The notes: a model not told the origin generated them from the sequence alone. A stretch of 64,000 nt of DNA from an uncultured Eubacteriales bacterium (GCA_900547405.1 URGL01000001.1:76846-140845), one strand, 5' to 3'; shown: positions 29,531 through 38,760, numbered from the stretch's first letter. Numbers and translations are program-made.

Positions 29531-29606
29531 TGGAGCGGGTGACGAGGCTCGAACTCGCTACCTCCACCTTGGCAAGGTGGCGCTCTACCGGATGAGCTAC
29601 ACCCGC
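29531..29606 (-). tRNA. tRNA-Gly (anticodon GCC)
   Basis: A complete cloverleaf on the minus strand: acceptor stem GCGGGTG with CACCCGC, D stem GCTC/GAGC, anticodon arm CCACC-TTGCCAA-GGTGG, T arm with TTCGAGC. The 3' CCA is encoded (29531-29533). Confidence 0.98.
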
Positions 29607-29618
29607 GGAACATGAATT

Positions 29619-29646
29619 ATTATAGCAGATTTTCCGGATTTGTCAA
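29619..29646 (-). promoter_or_regulatory. Promoter of tRNA-Gly
   Basis: Consensus boxes on the minus strand: TTGACA (29641-29646) and TATAAT (29619-29624), 16 bases apart. Confidence 0.9.
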
Positions 29647-29648
29647 GA

Positions 29649-29679
29649 AGTTTTTTTGCAGCTCCCCCAATGGGGGAGC
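29649..29679 (-). terminator. Terminator of the degenerate transglutaminase gene
   Basis: Nine-base arms (29661-29669 and 29671-29679) followed by a T-rich run on the minus strand. It abuts the tRNA promoter. Confidence 0.8.
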
Positions 29680-29692
29680 CAAGCAGGGGCCC

Positions 29693-30751
29693 TCAGTCCG
29701 GATAGGCCGAGTAGTCCCACACGTAGCCGGTCATATCTCCCCCGGGCTTCTCCTGGAAGCCGCCCTCTTCCTTGCAGCGGGTCAGGTCTACGTGGTAATA
29801 GATGCCGTCGTCGCAGATCAGGTTCCAGGTCCAGGGCTCCGCATCCCGGGTGCCTGTGACGATTTGGCAGTCCAGGCCCGCGGCACGGCACATTGCGGCG
29901 TAGACCGTGGCAAAAGCCCGGCTGTCCCCGACTCCGTGGCGCAGAAGGCTGTAGGCCGGAGTGATAGAGGTCTCCAGGGTATAGTGAAACCGGTCCATGA
30001 GGAAGGAATAGAGCTGGCCAAACTTCTGGCTGTCGGCTCCGTCGCCGCTGACATAGAGGCTGGAGGAATCGAAGACGGCTCCCACCTGGGTGCGCATCTG
30101 GCGCAAAGCATCGTTGCTGTTTTCATAGGTGAAGGTCAGCTCCACCACCCGGCTGGAGCCTGCTCCGTAGGTATCCATCGCCGTCTGTGGGCACTCCATA
30201 ATGGACTGGGGATAGGTCTGGCTCAGGTTTTGGACCAGCTGCTGGATATCCAGGGTCTCGTAATTCGCCACCAGCAGGACCTTCCGGGCATCCAGATTCT
30301 CCAGGGCCTTCAAAACCGTTCCCTCTACCTCCTCGGGAGAGCCCAGCTTGACAATGCCGCGGATATCCGACCGGCTATGACAGTAAGTCAGCTCCACCGC
30401 CACCGCCGGGGTGCCGTTCTTTTTCCCGATTTCGTAGCTCATCTCATCCAGAGCGTAGGAACCAATGGGGTCAAAATTGCACACATGCCGCCGGGCAATG
30501 GCCAGCCCGTCAGGCAGGTCCTCCTCGGGATAGTCAGGGACAAGAATGACGCCGCTCTCCGTGCCGGATGCGGCCATACGGATCAGGATGTCCCGCAGCT
30601 GCGTATAGTTCTCCGCCTGGTTCGTCTCCGTCTGGCCTTTGCTGGGCTGCATAGTGTGAGGGGTCACCCGGACATACTGGCCATCGAAGGCATCGCAGCC
30701 CGTCAGCAGCGCGGCGCAGAGGAAGAGACTTACAAGTCGTGCCCGCTTCAT
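29693..30751 (-). CDS. Lipoprotein with degenerate transglutaminase-like fold
   Basis: 352 aa from the ATG at 30751 (AGGAGG eight bases upstream; the TTG two codons earlier is less likely). Lipobox LLTGC with Cys19. The C-terminal third (about 255-330) resembles a transglutaminase core, but the nucleophile Cys is Ser277 (GDSRAF) and the HaWN histidine is Trp307 (PWTWN); the Asp in HVDLTR is kept. So it is probably not a peptidase or crosslinker and may bind wall material. Same strand as yitT, ten-odd bases downstream of it. Confidence 0.75.
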   Translation of the reverse strand: MKRARLVSLFLCAALLTGCDAFDGQYVRVTPHTMQPSKGQTETNQAENYTQLRDILIRMAASGTESGVILVPDYPEEDLPDGLAIARRHVCNFDPIGSYALDEMSYEIGKKNGTPAVAVELTYCHSRSDIRGIVKLGSPEEVEGTVLKALENLDARKVLLVANYETLDIQQLVQNLSQTYPQSIMECPQTAMDTYGAGSSRVVELTFTYENSNDALRQMRTQVGAVFDSSSLYVSGDGADSQKFGQLYSFLMDRFHYTLETSITPAYSLLRHGVGDSRAFATVYAAMCRAAGLDCQIVTGTRDAEPWTWNLICDDGIYYHVDLTRCKEEGGFQEKPGGDMTGYVWDYSAYPD

Positions 30752-30766
30752 GGGCAAGGCCTCCTT

Positions 30767-31633
30767 TCAGAGAGAATCGGGGGAATAGTGGGCAAAGCCG
30801 TCGCCCAACACCTGGTGGGCCTCCTGGACGATGACAAAGGCATTTTCGTCGATGTCCATGACCAGCTCCTTTAATTCCGCCAGCTGGCCCTTGCGGACCA
30901 CCGCCAGCACCACCTCTATGTTCTGGTGGGTATAGGACCCGGATCCGTGGAGATAGGTAGCTCCCCGGTCCAATTGGTCGGAAATGGCTTTCGCGATTTT
31001 TTCATGCTCCTTGGAGATGATCAGCGCCACCCGGGAGTAGTCGAAACGATAGACCACCGCGTCGATGACCTGACCGCAGACAAAAACCACTACGCCGCTG
31101 TAGAGGGCCTTGCTGATGTCACGGAAAACCAAGCCCGTCAGCAGCACCACCATAGCATCAAACATTATGGAAATGCTGCCAATAGGCAGATTCCGATATT
31201 TCTTCTTCAGCAGCCGCACCAGAATATCGGAACCGCCGGTAGAGGCCCCCGCCATAAACACCATGCCCAGCCCCGCCCCGCAGAGGACGCCGCCATAGAG
31301 CCCACCGATGAGCGGCTCCGGAGTGGCAAAGGGAATCAGCGCGAACAGATCCATAAGCACAGAGCTCACCACCATGCCGATGAGGGAACCGGCAAAGAAG
31401 CGCTTGCCGATCTTCAAGCCGCCGATGAGAAACAGGGGGATATTCATCAGCAGCGTCAGTGTGCCGATGCTGCCAAAGCCCAGGAGCTCCCGCAGGATCA
31501 TGGCAAGTCCGGAGATGCCACCGGTATTGATGTCATTGGGAATCAGAAACATAGCAAAGCCCAGGGCAAACAGGGCACTGCCAATGGCGGTAGTCCCTGC
31601 CCACAGGATTTCCTTCCAGATTCGTTTTTTCAT
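30767..31633 (-). CDS. YitT family membrane protein
   Basis: 288 aa. About six membrane helices fill the first 175 residues (DUF161), with the family motif NTGGISGLAMIL and a GASTGGSDIL segment; a soluble DUF2179 domain (about 225-280) closes the protein. YitT proteins are common in Firmicutes but have no proven transport substrate. GGAGGGG precedes the start. It lies between the topoisomerase genes and the lipoprotein gene on one strand. Confidence 0.92.
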   Translation of the reverse strand: MKKRIWKEILWAGTTAIGSALFALGFAMFLIPNDINTGGISGLAMILRELLGFGSIGTLTLLMNIPLFLIGGLKIGKRFFAGSLIGMVVSSVLMDLFALIPFATPEPLIGGLYGGVLCGAGLGMVFMAGASTGGSDILVRLLKKKYRNLPIGSISIMFDAMVVLLTGLVFRDISKALYSGVVVFVCGQVIDAVVYRFDYSRVALIISKEHEKIAKAISDQLDRGATYLHGSGSYTHQNIEVVLAVVRKGQLAELKELVMDIDENAFVIVQEAHQVLGDGFAHYSPDSL

Positions 31634-31645
31634 AAGCCCCTCCCC

Positions 31646-33892
31646 TCACACGTCAAAGGCTGCCTGTTTTTCCAGGCTGTCCTCAGGCCTCAGCAAAGCC
31701 CCGGCGGCGGGGATGGACTTCATCCGGTAGCGGCTCACGTTCTCAATGCCGCTTTCCTCCAGCAGCAGGGCATTTTGCAGCAGAGCCTTTTTCTTCAGGC
31801 TCATCACCGCCACGCCGATGGTGTTCCGGGTGGTCTTTGGCAGCAGATCCGCTGTAGAGAAGATCATGGCCCGGCCATCGGTGGAATAGAGGGCGATCTG
31901 TGCGTCACTCTCCAAGGACAGGATCTTCACCACCCGGCTCTTGTCGGAGAAGGCCCCCGTCAGCTTCTTCCGGTTGGTTTTGGTCTCGTAGGCGCTTAGG
32001 GGCACCTTGGCCACCTTGCCGTTTTCAAAGAAGAAAAGTACAAAGCCCTTGCTGTCCCCCGGGAAGATGACCTGCAGCAGGTTCTCACCCTGGTCGAAGC
32101 CCAGCTTGCTGGGGAGATAATCCCCCAAAAGCGATGCCTTGCCATCGTCAAAGTCTGAAAGTCTTGTTTTATAGCACTGGAACTGATCCGTAAAGACCAG
32201 CAGCTCCGCCCGATTTGTGGTCTCTCTGGTATAGTCCAGGCTGTCCCCTTCTTTGAATTTCTGCTCGCCACTCATCCGCAGAGACTGGGCGGTGATTTTT
32301 TTGAGGTAACCTTCCTTGGAGACAAAGACCGTCACCGGGTAGTCCGGCACCTGATCCTCCTCGTTTTCCGGCTCAGCGTCCTCAACATTGTAGAGGATCT
32401 CCGTCTTCCTGGGCTGACCGAACTTATCGCTGACCTGCTGAAGCTCCTTGATGATCACATTTTTCAGCTTCCGGGCACTGTTCAGGGTGTCCTCCAAGTC
32501 GGCGATCTCCTGCTCCAGCTGGGAGGTCGCTTTGGTCTGTTTCAGGATATATTCTTTATTGATGTTGCGCAGCTTGATCTCCGCAACGAATCCCGCCTGG
32601 ATCTCGTCGATGCCGAAGCCGATCATCAGATTGGGCACCACTTCGTTCTCCAGCTCCGTCTCCCGAATGATGGCGATGGCCCGGTCGATATCCAGCAGGA
32701 TCTTTTCCAGACCCTTTAATAGGTGCAGCCGCTCCTGCTTCTTCTGGATCTGGAAATAAATGCGGCGCTTGACGCAGTCCGTCCGCCAGGCGGTCCACTC
32801 CGCCAGAATTTCCCCCACGCCCATGACCCGGGGCATACCGGCGATGAGGATATTGAAGTTGCAGGCGAAGCTGTCTTGCAGAGGGGTCATGCGGAAAAGC
32901 TTCTGCATCAGCTTCTCCGGGTCCACGCCCCGCTTCAGGTCGATGGTCAGCTTCAGGCCCCCCAGGTCCGTCTCGTCCCGCATATCGGAGATCTCCCGGA
33001 TCTTTCCGGCCTTGATGAGCTCCGCCACCTTGTCCATAATGACCTCGGTAGCGGTGGAATAGGGAATTTCCGTGATTTCAATCAGGTTCCCTTCCTTGAC
33101 ATAGCGCCACTTGGACCGGAGACGGAAGCTGCCCCGGCCGGTGGCGTAAATTTCTCTGGTAGCCGCCTCGTCAAACAGCAGCTCGCCGCCGGTGGAGAAA
33201 TCCGGCCCCGGCAGAGTCTCCAGAATGTCATGATCCGGATTTTTCATCAGGGCGATGGTGGTATCGCAGACCTCTTTCAAATTGAAAGAGCAAATGTTGC
33301 TGGCCATGCCCACGGCGATGCCCTGATTGGCAGACACCAGCACATTGGGGAAGGTGGTGGGAAGCAAACTGGGCTCCTTCATGGTGGCATCGTAGTTGTC
33401 CACCATGTCCACAGTGTCGGAGTCGATGTCCCGGAATAATTCCCCACAGATGCTGTCCAGCTTGGCCTCGGTATACCGTGAAGCGGCGTAGGCCATATCC
33501 CGGGAGTAGACCTTGCCGAAGTTGCCCTTGGAGTCTACAAAGGGGTGCAGCAGCGTCTCGTTGCCCTTGGCCAGACGGACCATGGTCTCGTAGATAGCCG
33601 CATCGCCGTGGGGGTTCAGACGCATGGTCTGGCCCACAATGTTGGCGGACTTGGTGCGCCCTCCTGTCAGCAGACCCATCTTGTACATGGTGTACAGGAG
33701 CTTCCGGTGAGAGGGCTTGAAGCCGTCGATCTCCGGGATTGCCCGGGAGACAATGACGGACATGGCATAGGGCATATAGTTAACCTCTAGGGTCTCGGAC
33801 ACCGCCTGCTCCGTAGTGGAGCCCACAAGGCCCACCACACCGTCCAGATTTACTTTCTTTTCTTCCTTGTCTTGTTGTTTCTTCTTCGCCAT
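31646..33892 (-). CDS. Type IIA DNA topoisomerase subunit A (ParC-like)
   Basis: 748 aa. Breakage-reunion core with catalytic Tyr140 (AASRYTE) and the GMASNICSFNLKEV segment; coiled coil near 370-480; a C-terminal beta-propeller shorter than in GyrA and with no clear GyrA box, so topoisomerase IV-like. In the quinolone pocket the usual Ser is Ala98 (HGDAAIYE) and the acidic position is Glu102. It cuts and rejoins both strands with subunit B. AGGAG precedes the ATG; twelve bases downstream of the subunit B gene. Confidence 0.9.
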   Translation of the reverse strand: MAKKKQQDKEEKKVNLDGVVGLVGSTTEQAVSETLEVNYMPYAMSVIVSRAIPEIDGFKPSHRKLLYTMYKMGLLTGGRTKSANIVGQTMRLNPHGDAAIYETMVRLAKGNETLLHPFVDSKGNFGKVYSRDMAYAASRYTEAKLDSICGELFRDIDSDTVDMVDNYDATMKEPSLLPTTFPNVLVSANQGIAVGMASNICSFNLKEVCDTTIALMKNPDHDILETLPGPDFSTGGELLFDEAATREIYATGRGSFRLRSKWRYVKEGNLIEITEIPYSTATEVIMDKVAELIKAGKIREISDMRDETDLGGLKLTIDLKRGVDPEKLMQKLFRMTPLQDSFACNFNILIAGMPRVMGVGEILAEWTAWRTDCVKRRIYFQIQKKQERLHLLKGLEKILLDIDRAIAIIRETELENEVVPNLMIGFGIDEIQAGFVAEIKLRNINKEYILKQTKATSQLEQEIADLEDTLNSARKLKNVIIKELQQVSDKFGQPRKTEILYNVEDAEPENEEDQVPDYPVTVFVSKEGYLKKITAQSLRMSGEQKFKEGDSLDYTRETTNRAELLVFTDQFQCYKTRLSDFDDGKASLLGDYLPSKLGFDQGENLLQVIFPGDSKGFVLFFFENGKVAKVPLSAYETKTNRKKLTGAFSDKSRVVKILSLESDAQIALYSTDGRAMIFSTADLLPKTTRNTIGVAVMSLKKKALLQNALLLEESGIENVSRYRMKSIPAAGALLRPEDSLEKQAAFDV

Positions 33893-33904
33893 TTTGGACT
33901 CCTA

Positions 33905-35887
33905 TCAGGAAATATCCGCAAGCTCCAGATATTTGGAGCCGTTTTCCGCAATAAAATTCTTCCGCTCCTGGAGGCCGTCTCCCAGCAGCACATTGAAGTA
34001 GTGGGCAGTCCGCTCCGCGTCCTCCGGCATAACCTTGATGAGCCGCCGGGTCTCCGGATTCATGGTGGTCATCCACATCATGGCCGGGTCATTTTCGCCA
34101 AGGCCCTTGGACCGCTGGATGGTGACCTTCTTTCCCTCCAGGTCCTTGAGAATTCGGACCTTTTCCTGCTCATTGTAGGCAAACCAGGTCTTGTCCTTAA
34201 AGGTGATCTCAAAGAGGGGGGATTCGGCAATATACACATAGCCGTCCCTGATGAGCGTAGGGCAGAGCCTGTAGAGCATGGTCAGGATCAGGGTGCGGAT
34301 CTGGAAGCCGTCTACGTCCGCATCGGTGCAGATGACCACTTTGTTCCAGCGCAGCTGGGAAATATCGAAGCTCGAAAGCTCCTTGGCCCGCTTGCCCTGG
34401 ACCTCTACCCCGCAGCCCAGGACCTTGATCAGGTCCGTAATAATGGGAGATCCAAAGATCTTGGCGTAGTCCGCCTTCAGGCAATTGAGGATCTTGCCCC
34501 GGACGGGCATAATGCCCTGGAATTCCGCGTCCCGGCCCATTTTTACGGAGCCCAAAGCGGAATCGCCCTCTACGATATAGAGCTCCCGGGCAGCCGGGTC
34601 CTTGCTGCGGCAGTCCACAAACTTCTGGACTCGGTTGGAAATATCTACCGAGCCGGAGAGCTTCTTTTTTACGTTGCTCTTGGTCTTTTCGGCGGACTCC
34701 CGGGCCCGCTTGTTGACCAGGATCTGGTCCGCCGCCCGGTCCGCGTCCTGCTTGTTCTCAATAAACCAGACCTGGAGCTGCTCTTTGAAAAAGGCGGTCA
34801 TAGCGTCCTGAGTAAACTTGGAATTCACGGACTTCTTGGTCTGGTTTTCGAAGCAGCCGATGGTGGAGAAGCAATTGGTGACCATCACCAGGCTGTCCTG
34901 AATGTCCTGAAAAATGATCTTGCTCTCACTCTTGGTATACTTATTGCTGTCCCGGAGATATTTGTCGAAGGCGGCGGTAAATCCGCTGCGCAGAGCCTTG
35001 TCCGGGCTGCCGCCGTACTCCAGCCAGGAAGAGTTGTGATAAAACTCAATGTGGGACACCTGCTTGCTGAAACAGAAGGAAGCCGTGATCTTCAGCTTCA
35101 TTTCCGGCCGGTTCTCCGCGTCCCGGCCCCGGCGCTCCGTCTCCCAGTACACAGGCATGGTGAACGCGTTGTCCCCCACCAGCTCCTCCACGTACTGACG
35201 GATGCCGTCGGGATAGCAGAATTCCTCGGTCTCGAACTTTCCTCCCACCTGGTTGCGGAACCGGAAGGTGATACCCTTGTTGACCACGGCCTGACGGCGC
35301 AGCACATCCCGAAAATACTCTACGGGGATGTTGATGTCCGTGAAGACCTCCTTATCCGGCTTCCAGTGGAAGGTGGATCCGGTTTTCTTCCGGTCCGCAG
35401 GCTCTTTGTGAAGGCCTCCTACATTCCGACCCTTTTCAAAATGGAGATCATACCGGAATCCGTCCCGGCGGATGGTGGCGTCGAAATACTCGGAGGCGTA
35501 CTGGGTGGCGCAGGAGCCCAGTCCGTTGAGGCCCAGGGAATACTCGTAGTTTTCTCCGTTCTCCCCGTATTTGCCGCCGGCGTACATCTCGCAGAACACC
35601 AGCTCCCAGTTATAACGCTTCTCTTTCTCGTTATAGTCTACAGGGCAGCCTCGGCCGAAGTCCTCTACCTCCACGCTCAGGTCCTGATAGCGGGTGACGA
35701 TGATGGTATCGCCGTAGCCCTCCCGGGCCTCGTCGATGGCGTTGGAGAGGATCTCAAAAACCGCGTGCTTGCAGCCCTCCAGATCGTCAGAGCCAAAAAT
35801 AACCGCCGGACGCTTCCGCACCCGGTCCTCACCCTTCAGCATGGAAATGCTGGAGTTACCGTATTGTTCCTGTTGTTTTCTTGCCAT
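33905..35887 (-). CDS. Type IIA DNA topoisomerase subunit B (ParE-like), divergent
   Basis: 660 aa. GHKL ATPase with the Glu/Asn/Asp pattern FEILSNAIDEA (residues 44-54), an ATP lid reading LGLNGLGSCATQ instead of the usual GGLHGVGASVV, and a TOPRIM domain with EGDSALGSVK and DADVDG. The ending QRSKGLGENDP matches the family. It powers strand passage by subunit A. The lid and TOPRIM differences mark a branch distinct from GyrB and classical ParE; the normal gyrase pair must be elsewhere. First gene of the unit parE-parC-yitT-lipoprotein. Confidence 0.88.
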   Translation of the reverse strand: MARKQQEQYGNSSISMLKGEDRVRKRPAVIFGSDDLEGCKHAVFEILSNAIDEAREGYGDTIIVTRYQDLSVEVEDFGRGCPVDYNEKEKRYNWELVFCEMYAGGKYGENGENYEYSLGLNGLGSCATQYASEYFDATIRRDGFRYDLHFEKGRNVGGLHKEPADRKKTGSTFHWKPDKEVFTDINIPVEYFRDVLRRQAVVNKGITFRFRNQVGGKFETEEFCYPDGIRQYVEELVGDNAFTMPVYWETERRGRDAENRPEMKLKITASFCFSKQVSHIEFYHNSSWLEYGGSPDKALRSGFTAAFDKYLRDSNKYTKSESKIIFQDIQDSLVMVTNCFSTIGCFENQTKKSVNSKFTQDAMTAFFKEQLQVWFIENKQDADRAADQILVNKRARESAEKTKSNVKKKLSGSVDISNRVQKFVDCRSKDPAARELYIVEGDSALGSVKMGRDAEFQGIMPVRGKILNCLKADYAKIFGSPIITDLIKVLGCGVEVQGKRAKELSSFDISQLRWNKVVICTDADVDGFQIRTLILTMLYRLCPTLIRDGYVYIAESPLFEITFKDKTWFAYNEQEKVRILKDLEGKKVTIQRSKGLGENDPAMMWMTTMNPETRRLIKVMPEDAERTAHYFNVLLGDGLQERKNFIAENGSKYLELADIS

Positions 35888-35960
35888 AATTGATTACCTG
35901 CCATAATTAGCCTATTTTATTTCGTTTATTATATCCGGTTTTCGGGAGAAAGTCAACATC

Positions 35961-36080
35961 CCCTTGCCTCCCCTGGGGGAAGGCGGCCCCCAGGCCGGAT
36001 AAGGGGCAATACCGAGTCAGACTCTGTGCCGCCCCACACCCGTCACGCCGAAGGCGTGACACCCTCTCCTGGGAGAGGGT
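35961..36080. repeat. Dispersed palindromic intergenic repeat, copy 1
   Basis: Two facing G/C-rich palindromes: CCCCTGGGGG-type at 35970-35982 and ACCCTCTCC-TGGGAGAGGGT at 36061-36080, joined by the core CCGCCCCACACCCGTCA (36029-36045). The same core and right arm recur at 58388-58439. No gene is seen here. Confidence 0.8.
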
Positions 36081-36093
36081 AAAAAATCCCCTC

Positions 36094-36122
36094 TTGTTTT
36101 TTTCTGACATACCGGTTATAAT
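36094..36122 (+). promoter_or_regulatory. Promoter of the DUF1858 gene
   Basis: TTGTTT (36094-36099) and TATAAT (36117-36122), 17 bases apart. Confidence 0.75.
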
Positions 36123-36157
36123 AAGGCGTAAAAAGAAAAAAGCAGGAGGTCATTACA

Positions 36158-36379
36158 ATGGCTGTTAAAATTGAAAAGGAAACCATCATCGGCGATATTC
36201 TGGACGTGGCCCCTCAGGCTGCCCCTTTGTTCTTCGCCATCGGCATGCACTGCCTGGGCTGCCCCTCTTCCCGGGGCGAGACCGTTGAGGAAGCCTGCAT
36301 GGTCCACGGTGTGGACTGCGAGCCCTTCCTGGCCCAGCTGAACCACTTCCTGGAGGCCTACGAGGCCGAAAACGGCTGA
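36158..36379 (+). CDS. DUF1858 domain protein
   Basis: 73 aa, a single DUF1858 domain (ScdA/hybrid-cluster-linked N-terminal type): IIGDILDVAPQAAPLFFAIGMHCLGC with a CLGC motif and a second Cys in VHGVDCEP. These small proteins occur with redox or Fe-S repair proteins; the Cys pair may bind a metal or act as a redox switch, but that is inference. GCAGGAGG precedes the ATG. A terminator follows, so it is transcribed alone. Confidence 0.9.
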   Translation: MAVKIEKETIIGDILDVAPQAAPLFFAIGMHCLGCPSSRGETVEEACMVHGVDCEPFLAQLNHFLEAYEAENG

Positions 36380-36423
36380 TTTTTTGTTCATTCGCGTAGG
36401 GGTCGATGCCTGCATCGGCCCGA

Positions 36424-36451
36424 ACCCCTCTCCTGCAGGAGAGGGGTTTTA
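36424..36451 (+). terminator. Terminator of the DUF1858 gene
   Basis: A 24-base perfect palindrome (36424-36447) followed by TTTT. Directly before it (36399-36423) lies a short GTAGGGG...GGCCCG segment that looks like another family of dispersed repeats. Confidence 0.8.
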
Positions 36452-36472
36452 TGTACAAGGAGGCTGTACCCT

Positions 36473-37132
36473 ATGAAACTCCCCATCTCTGCCCGGCTTC
36501 TGGCCTGCTGCGACTATATCGCCCCCGGGGACCGGGTAGCGGATATCGGCTGCGATCACGGGTATCTGGGCATTTATCTGCTGCTGAGTGGCATCTCCCC
36601 CCACACCATTGAGGCGGACATCCGGCCCGGGCCTCTGTCCGCTGCCGTAAAAAACGGAGAAAAATACGGCGTCGAGGACAACATAACCTTCTGCCTCTCC
36701 AATGGAGCCCAGGATATCCCCCGAAATTTCGACACTCTGGTCTGCGCCGGCATGGGAGCGGACGTGATGATCTCCATTCTCTCCGCCGCTCCCTGGCTGC
36801 AAAGTGACCGGTACCGGCTGGTGCTCCAATGCCAGTCGAAGGCCCCCGTTCTGCGAAAATATCTCAGTGAAACCGGCTGGCGCATTCGGCGGGAGCAGGT
36901 GCTGAGGGACGGACGGTTCCTCTACACCGTCATGGACTGTGTCTGGGAGCCGGGACAGGTCCTGACCCCCGGGCAGTGTTACCTCTCCCCTGCCCTCCTG
37001 GCAAGCGGCTGCCCCCTGCTGCCGGAATACATCGCCTGGGTCCGGGACCATCTGGCTCTCAGTGTCCGGAGTCAGGGAGTCGGGGCGGATCCCTTTGAAA
37101 TGGACGCATGGAAGGAGCTGAATCCCTTATGA
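36473..37132 (+). CDS. trmK: tRNA (adenine-22-N1)-methyltransferase TrmK
   Basis: 219 aa. A class I methyltransferase with the SAM motif VADIGCDHGYLG (residues 22-33), and the family patterns EADIRPGPL and GMGADVMI. TrmK makes m1A at position 22 of tRNAs. AAGGAGG precedes the start. Its stop overlaps the start of the Nif3-like gene (ATGA); this pair is a classic Firmicutes arrangement. Confidence 0.93.
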   Translation: MKLPISARLLACCDYIAPGDRVADIGCDHGYLGIYLLLSGISPHTIEADIRPGPLSAAVKNGEKYGVEDNITFCLSNGAQDIPRNFDTLVCAGMGADVMISILSAAPWLQSDRYRLVLQCQSKAPVLRKYLSETGWRIRREQVLRDGRFLYTVMDCVWEPGQVLTPGQCYLSPALLASGCPLLPEYIAWVRDHLALSVRSQGVGADPFEMDAWKELNPL

Positions 37133-37893
37133 CCACCGTTTCTGACATTCTTACTTACCTGGAGACTTTGGCCCCCCTGGACCTTGCCATGGACTGGGAC
37201 AATCCGGGCCTCCAGCTTGGGGACCGGTCCTCCTCTGTTACCAAGGTTCTTGTGGCCCTGGACCCCTTCGAGGACGCGGCCCGGGAAGCCATTTCCCTTG
37301 GGGCAGAGCTGATCGTCACTCACCATCCCCTGTTTTTCAGCCCCATCAAAAGCCTCACCGAGGATACTGCTGTGGGCCGCACCGCCCGGCTCCTGATCCA
37401 GAACAACATCAGCCTATGGAGCGGTCACACCAATCTGGATATCGCCCCCGGCGGCGTAAATGACATTCTGGCGAAAAAACTTGGCCTTTCCCAGGTCCGC
37501 CCCATTCCTCCAGAGAACCTGCTGCGGGTGGGCTCCGTTCCGGAGATGCCTCTCGCCGCCTTCCTGGATACCGTGAAATCCAGCTTAGGCTGCCCGGTCC
37601 TGCGCTATGTGGATGCCGGTCGCCCCTGCCGCCGGATCGCCGTAGGCGGCGGGGCCTGCGGGTCGGAACTGAAGCTGGCACAAGAAGCGCTCTGCGACAC
37701 CTTTGTGACCTCGGACCTGAAATACAATCAGTTCTGGGACGCTCAGGACCTTGGGATGAACCTCATCGACTCCGGCCACTTCTATACGGAAAACCCGGTG
37801 TGCGAAATGCTGGCCGCAGGGCTGGGTGCTGAATTTCCCGGCATCACAGTCAAAATTTCCGAAAGCCACGGGGACTGCATGAAATTCTTCTGA
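37129..37893 (+). CDS. Nif3-like dinuclear metal centre protein
   Basis: 254 aa from the ATG at 37129, which overlaps the trmK stop. Metal ligands are in LIVTHHPLFF, WSGHTNLD and DSGHFYTE. Shorter than B. subtilis YqfO because it lacks the inserted PII-like domain. Nif3/YqfO proteins form rings with paired metal ions; proposed as GTP cyclohydrolase I type 2, but the reaction is unsettled. Confidence 0.92.
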   Translation: MTTVSDILTYLETLAPLDLAMDWDNPGLQLGDRSSSVTKVLVALDPFEDAAREAISLGAELIVTHHPLFFSPIKSLTEDTAVGRTARLLIQNNISLWSGHTNLDIAPGGVNDILAKKLGLSQVRPIPPENLLRVGSVPEMPLAAFLDTVKSSLGCPVLRYVDAGRPCRRIAVGGGACGSELKLAQEALCDTFVTSDLKYNQFWDAQDLGMNLIDSGHFYTENPVCEMLAAGLGAEFPGITVKISESHGDCMKFF

Positions 37894-37900
37894 TTACCCG

Positions 37901-37929
37901 TTGATTTTTCTTGCGTAAAGTGCTAGAAT
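37901..37929 (+). promoter_or_regulatory. Promoter of the yebC gene
   Basis: TTGATT (37901-37906) and TAGAAT (37924-37929), 17 bases apart. Confidence 0.8.
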
Positions 37930-37976
37930 AGGTTGAACATTTTTTGAAAACATTCCAAGAAAGGGAAGATTTAGAT

Positions 37977-38711
37977 ATGTCCGGACATTCCAAATGGCAT
38001 AACATTCAGAAAACCAAGGGCGCACAGGACGCCAAGCGTGCCGCCTCCTTCACCAAGATCGCGAAGGAAATGATCGTGGCCGTAAAGGAGGGCGGCGGCT
38101 CTGCTGATCCCGCCTACAACTCCCGCCTGGCTACCGTAATCACCAAGGCCAAGGCCGCCAACATGCCCAACGACAACATCAAGCGGGTCCTGGAGAAGGC
38201 CGGCTCCGCCGGTTCCGGCGACAACTATGAGTCCATCACCTACGAAGGCTACGGCCCCGGCGGTGTGGCCGTCATTGTTGAGACCATGACCGACAACCGG
38301 AACCGGACCGCCGGTTCCGTCCGCCACCACTTCGACAAGTACGGCGGAAACCTGGGCGCCAACGGCTGCGTCAGCTGGAGCTTCGACAAGAAGGGCGTTC
38401 TTGTCATCGACAACGAGGACGGCGACTACGAGGAAGACCAGGTCATGATGGACGCCATGGACTGCGGCGCCGATGACTTTGAGGCCGACGGCGATGTGTT
38501 CACCGTCTACACCACCCCCGACGACTTCAACGCCGTGGCCGATGCCATGAGCGCCAAGAACTACAAGTTCGTCTCCGCCCAGATCGAAATGGTCCCTCAG
38601 AACTATGTGAAGCTCTCCCCTGAGGATGCCGACAAGATGGAAAAGATGCTGGACCTGTTCGACGACGATGACGATGTCCAGAACACCTGGCACAACTGGG
38701 ATCAGGAATAA
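37977..38711 (+). CDS. yebC: YebC/PmpR family protein
   Basis: 244 aa from the ATG at 37977, where the typical MSGHSKWHNIQ opening begins. The family core follows (AKAANMPNDNIKRVLEKA, YEGYGPGGVA, NRTAGSVRHHFDK). YebC proteins were called regulators; recent work supports a role at stalled ribosomes, for example on proline runs. Own promoter and terminator. Confidence 0.96.
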   Translation: MSGHSKWHNIQKTKGAQDAKRAASFTKIAKEMIVAVKEGGGSADPAYNSRLATVITKAKAANMPNDNIKRVLEKAGSAGSGDNYESITYEGYGPGGVAVIVETMTDNRNRTAGSVRHHFDKYGGNLGANGCVSWSFDKKGVLVIDNEDGDYEEDQVMMDAMDCGADDFEADGDVFTVYTTPDDFNAVADAMSAKNYKFVSAQIEMVPQNYVKLSPEDADKMEKMLDLFDDDDDVQNTWHNWDQE

Positions 38712-38725
38712 TTGGTATATACCTC

Positions 38726-38760
38726 ACCGCGGAAAGGTTTTCCCCTTTCCGCGGTTTTTT
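38726..38760 (+). terminator. Terminator of the yebC gene
   Basis: Twelve-base perfect arms (38726-38737 and 38744-38755) then a T run. Confidence 0.92.

Noticed and set aside
33872..35893. 673-codon plus-strand frame
   Set aside because: Mirror frame of the topoisomerase subunit B gene; no ribosome site or family pattern.
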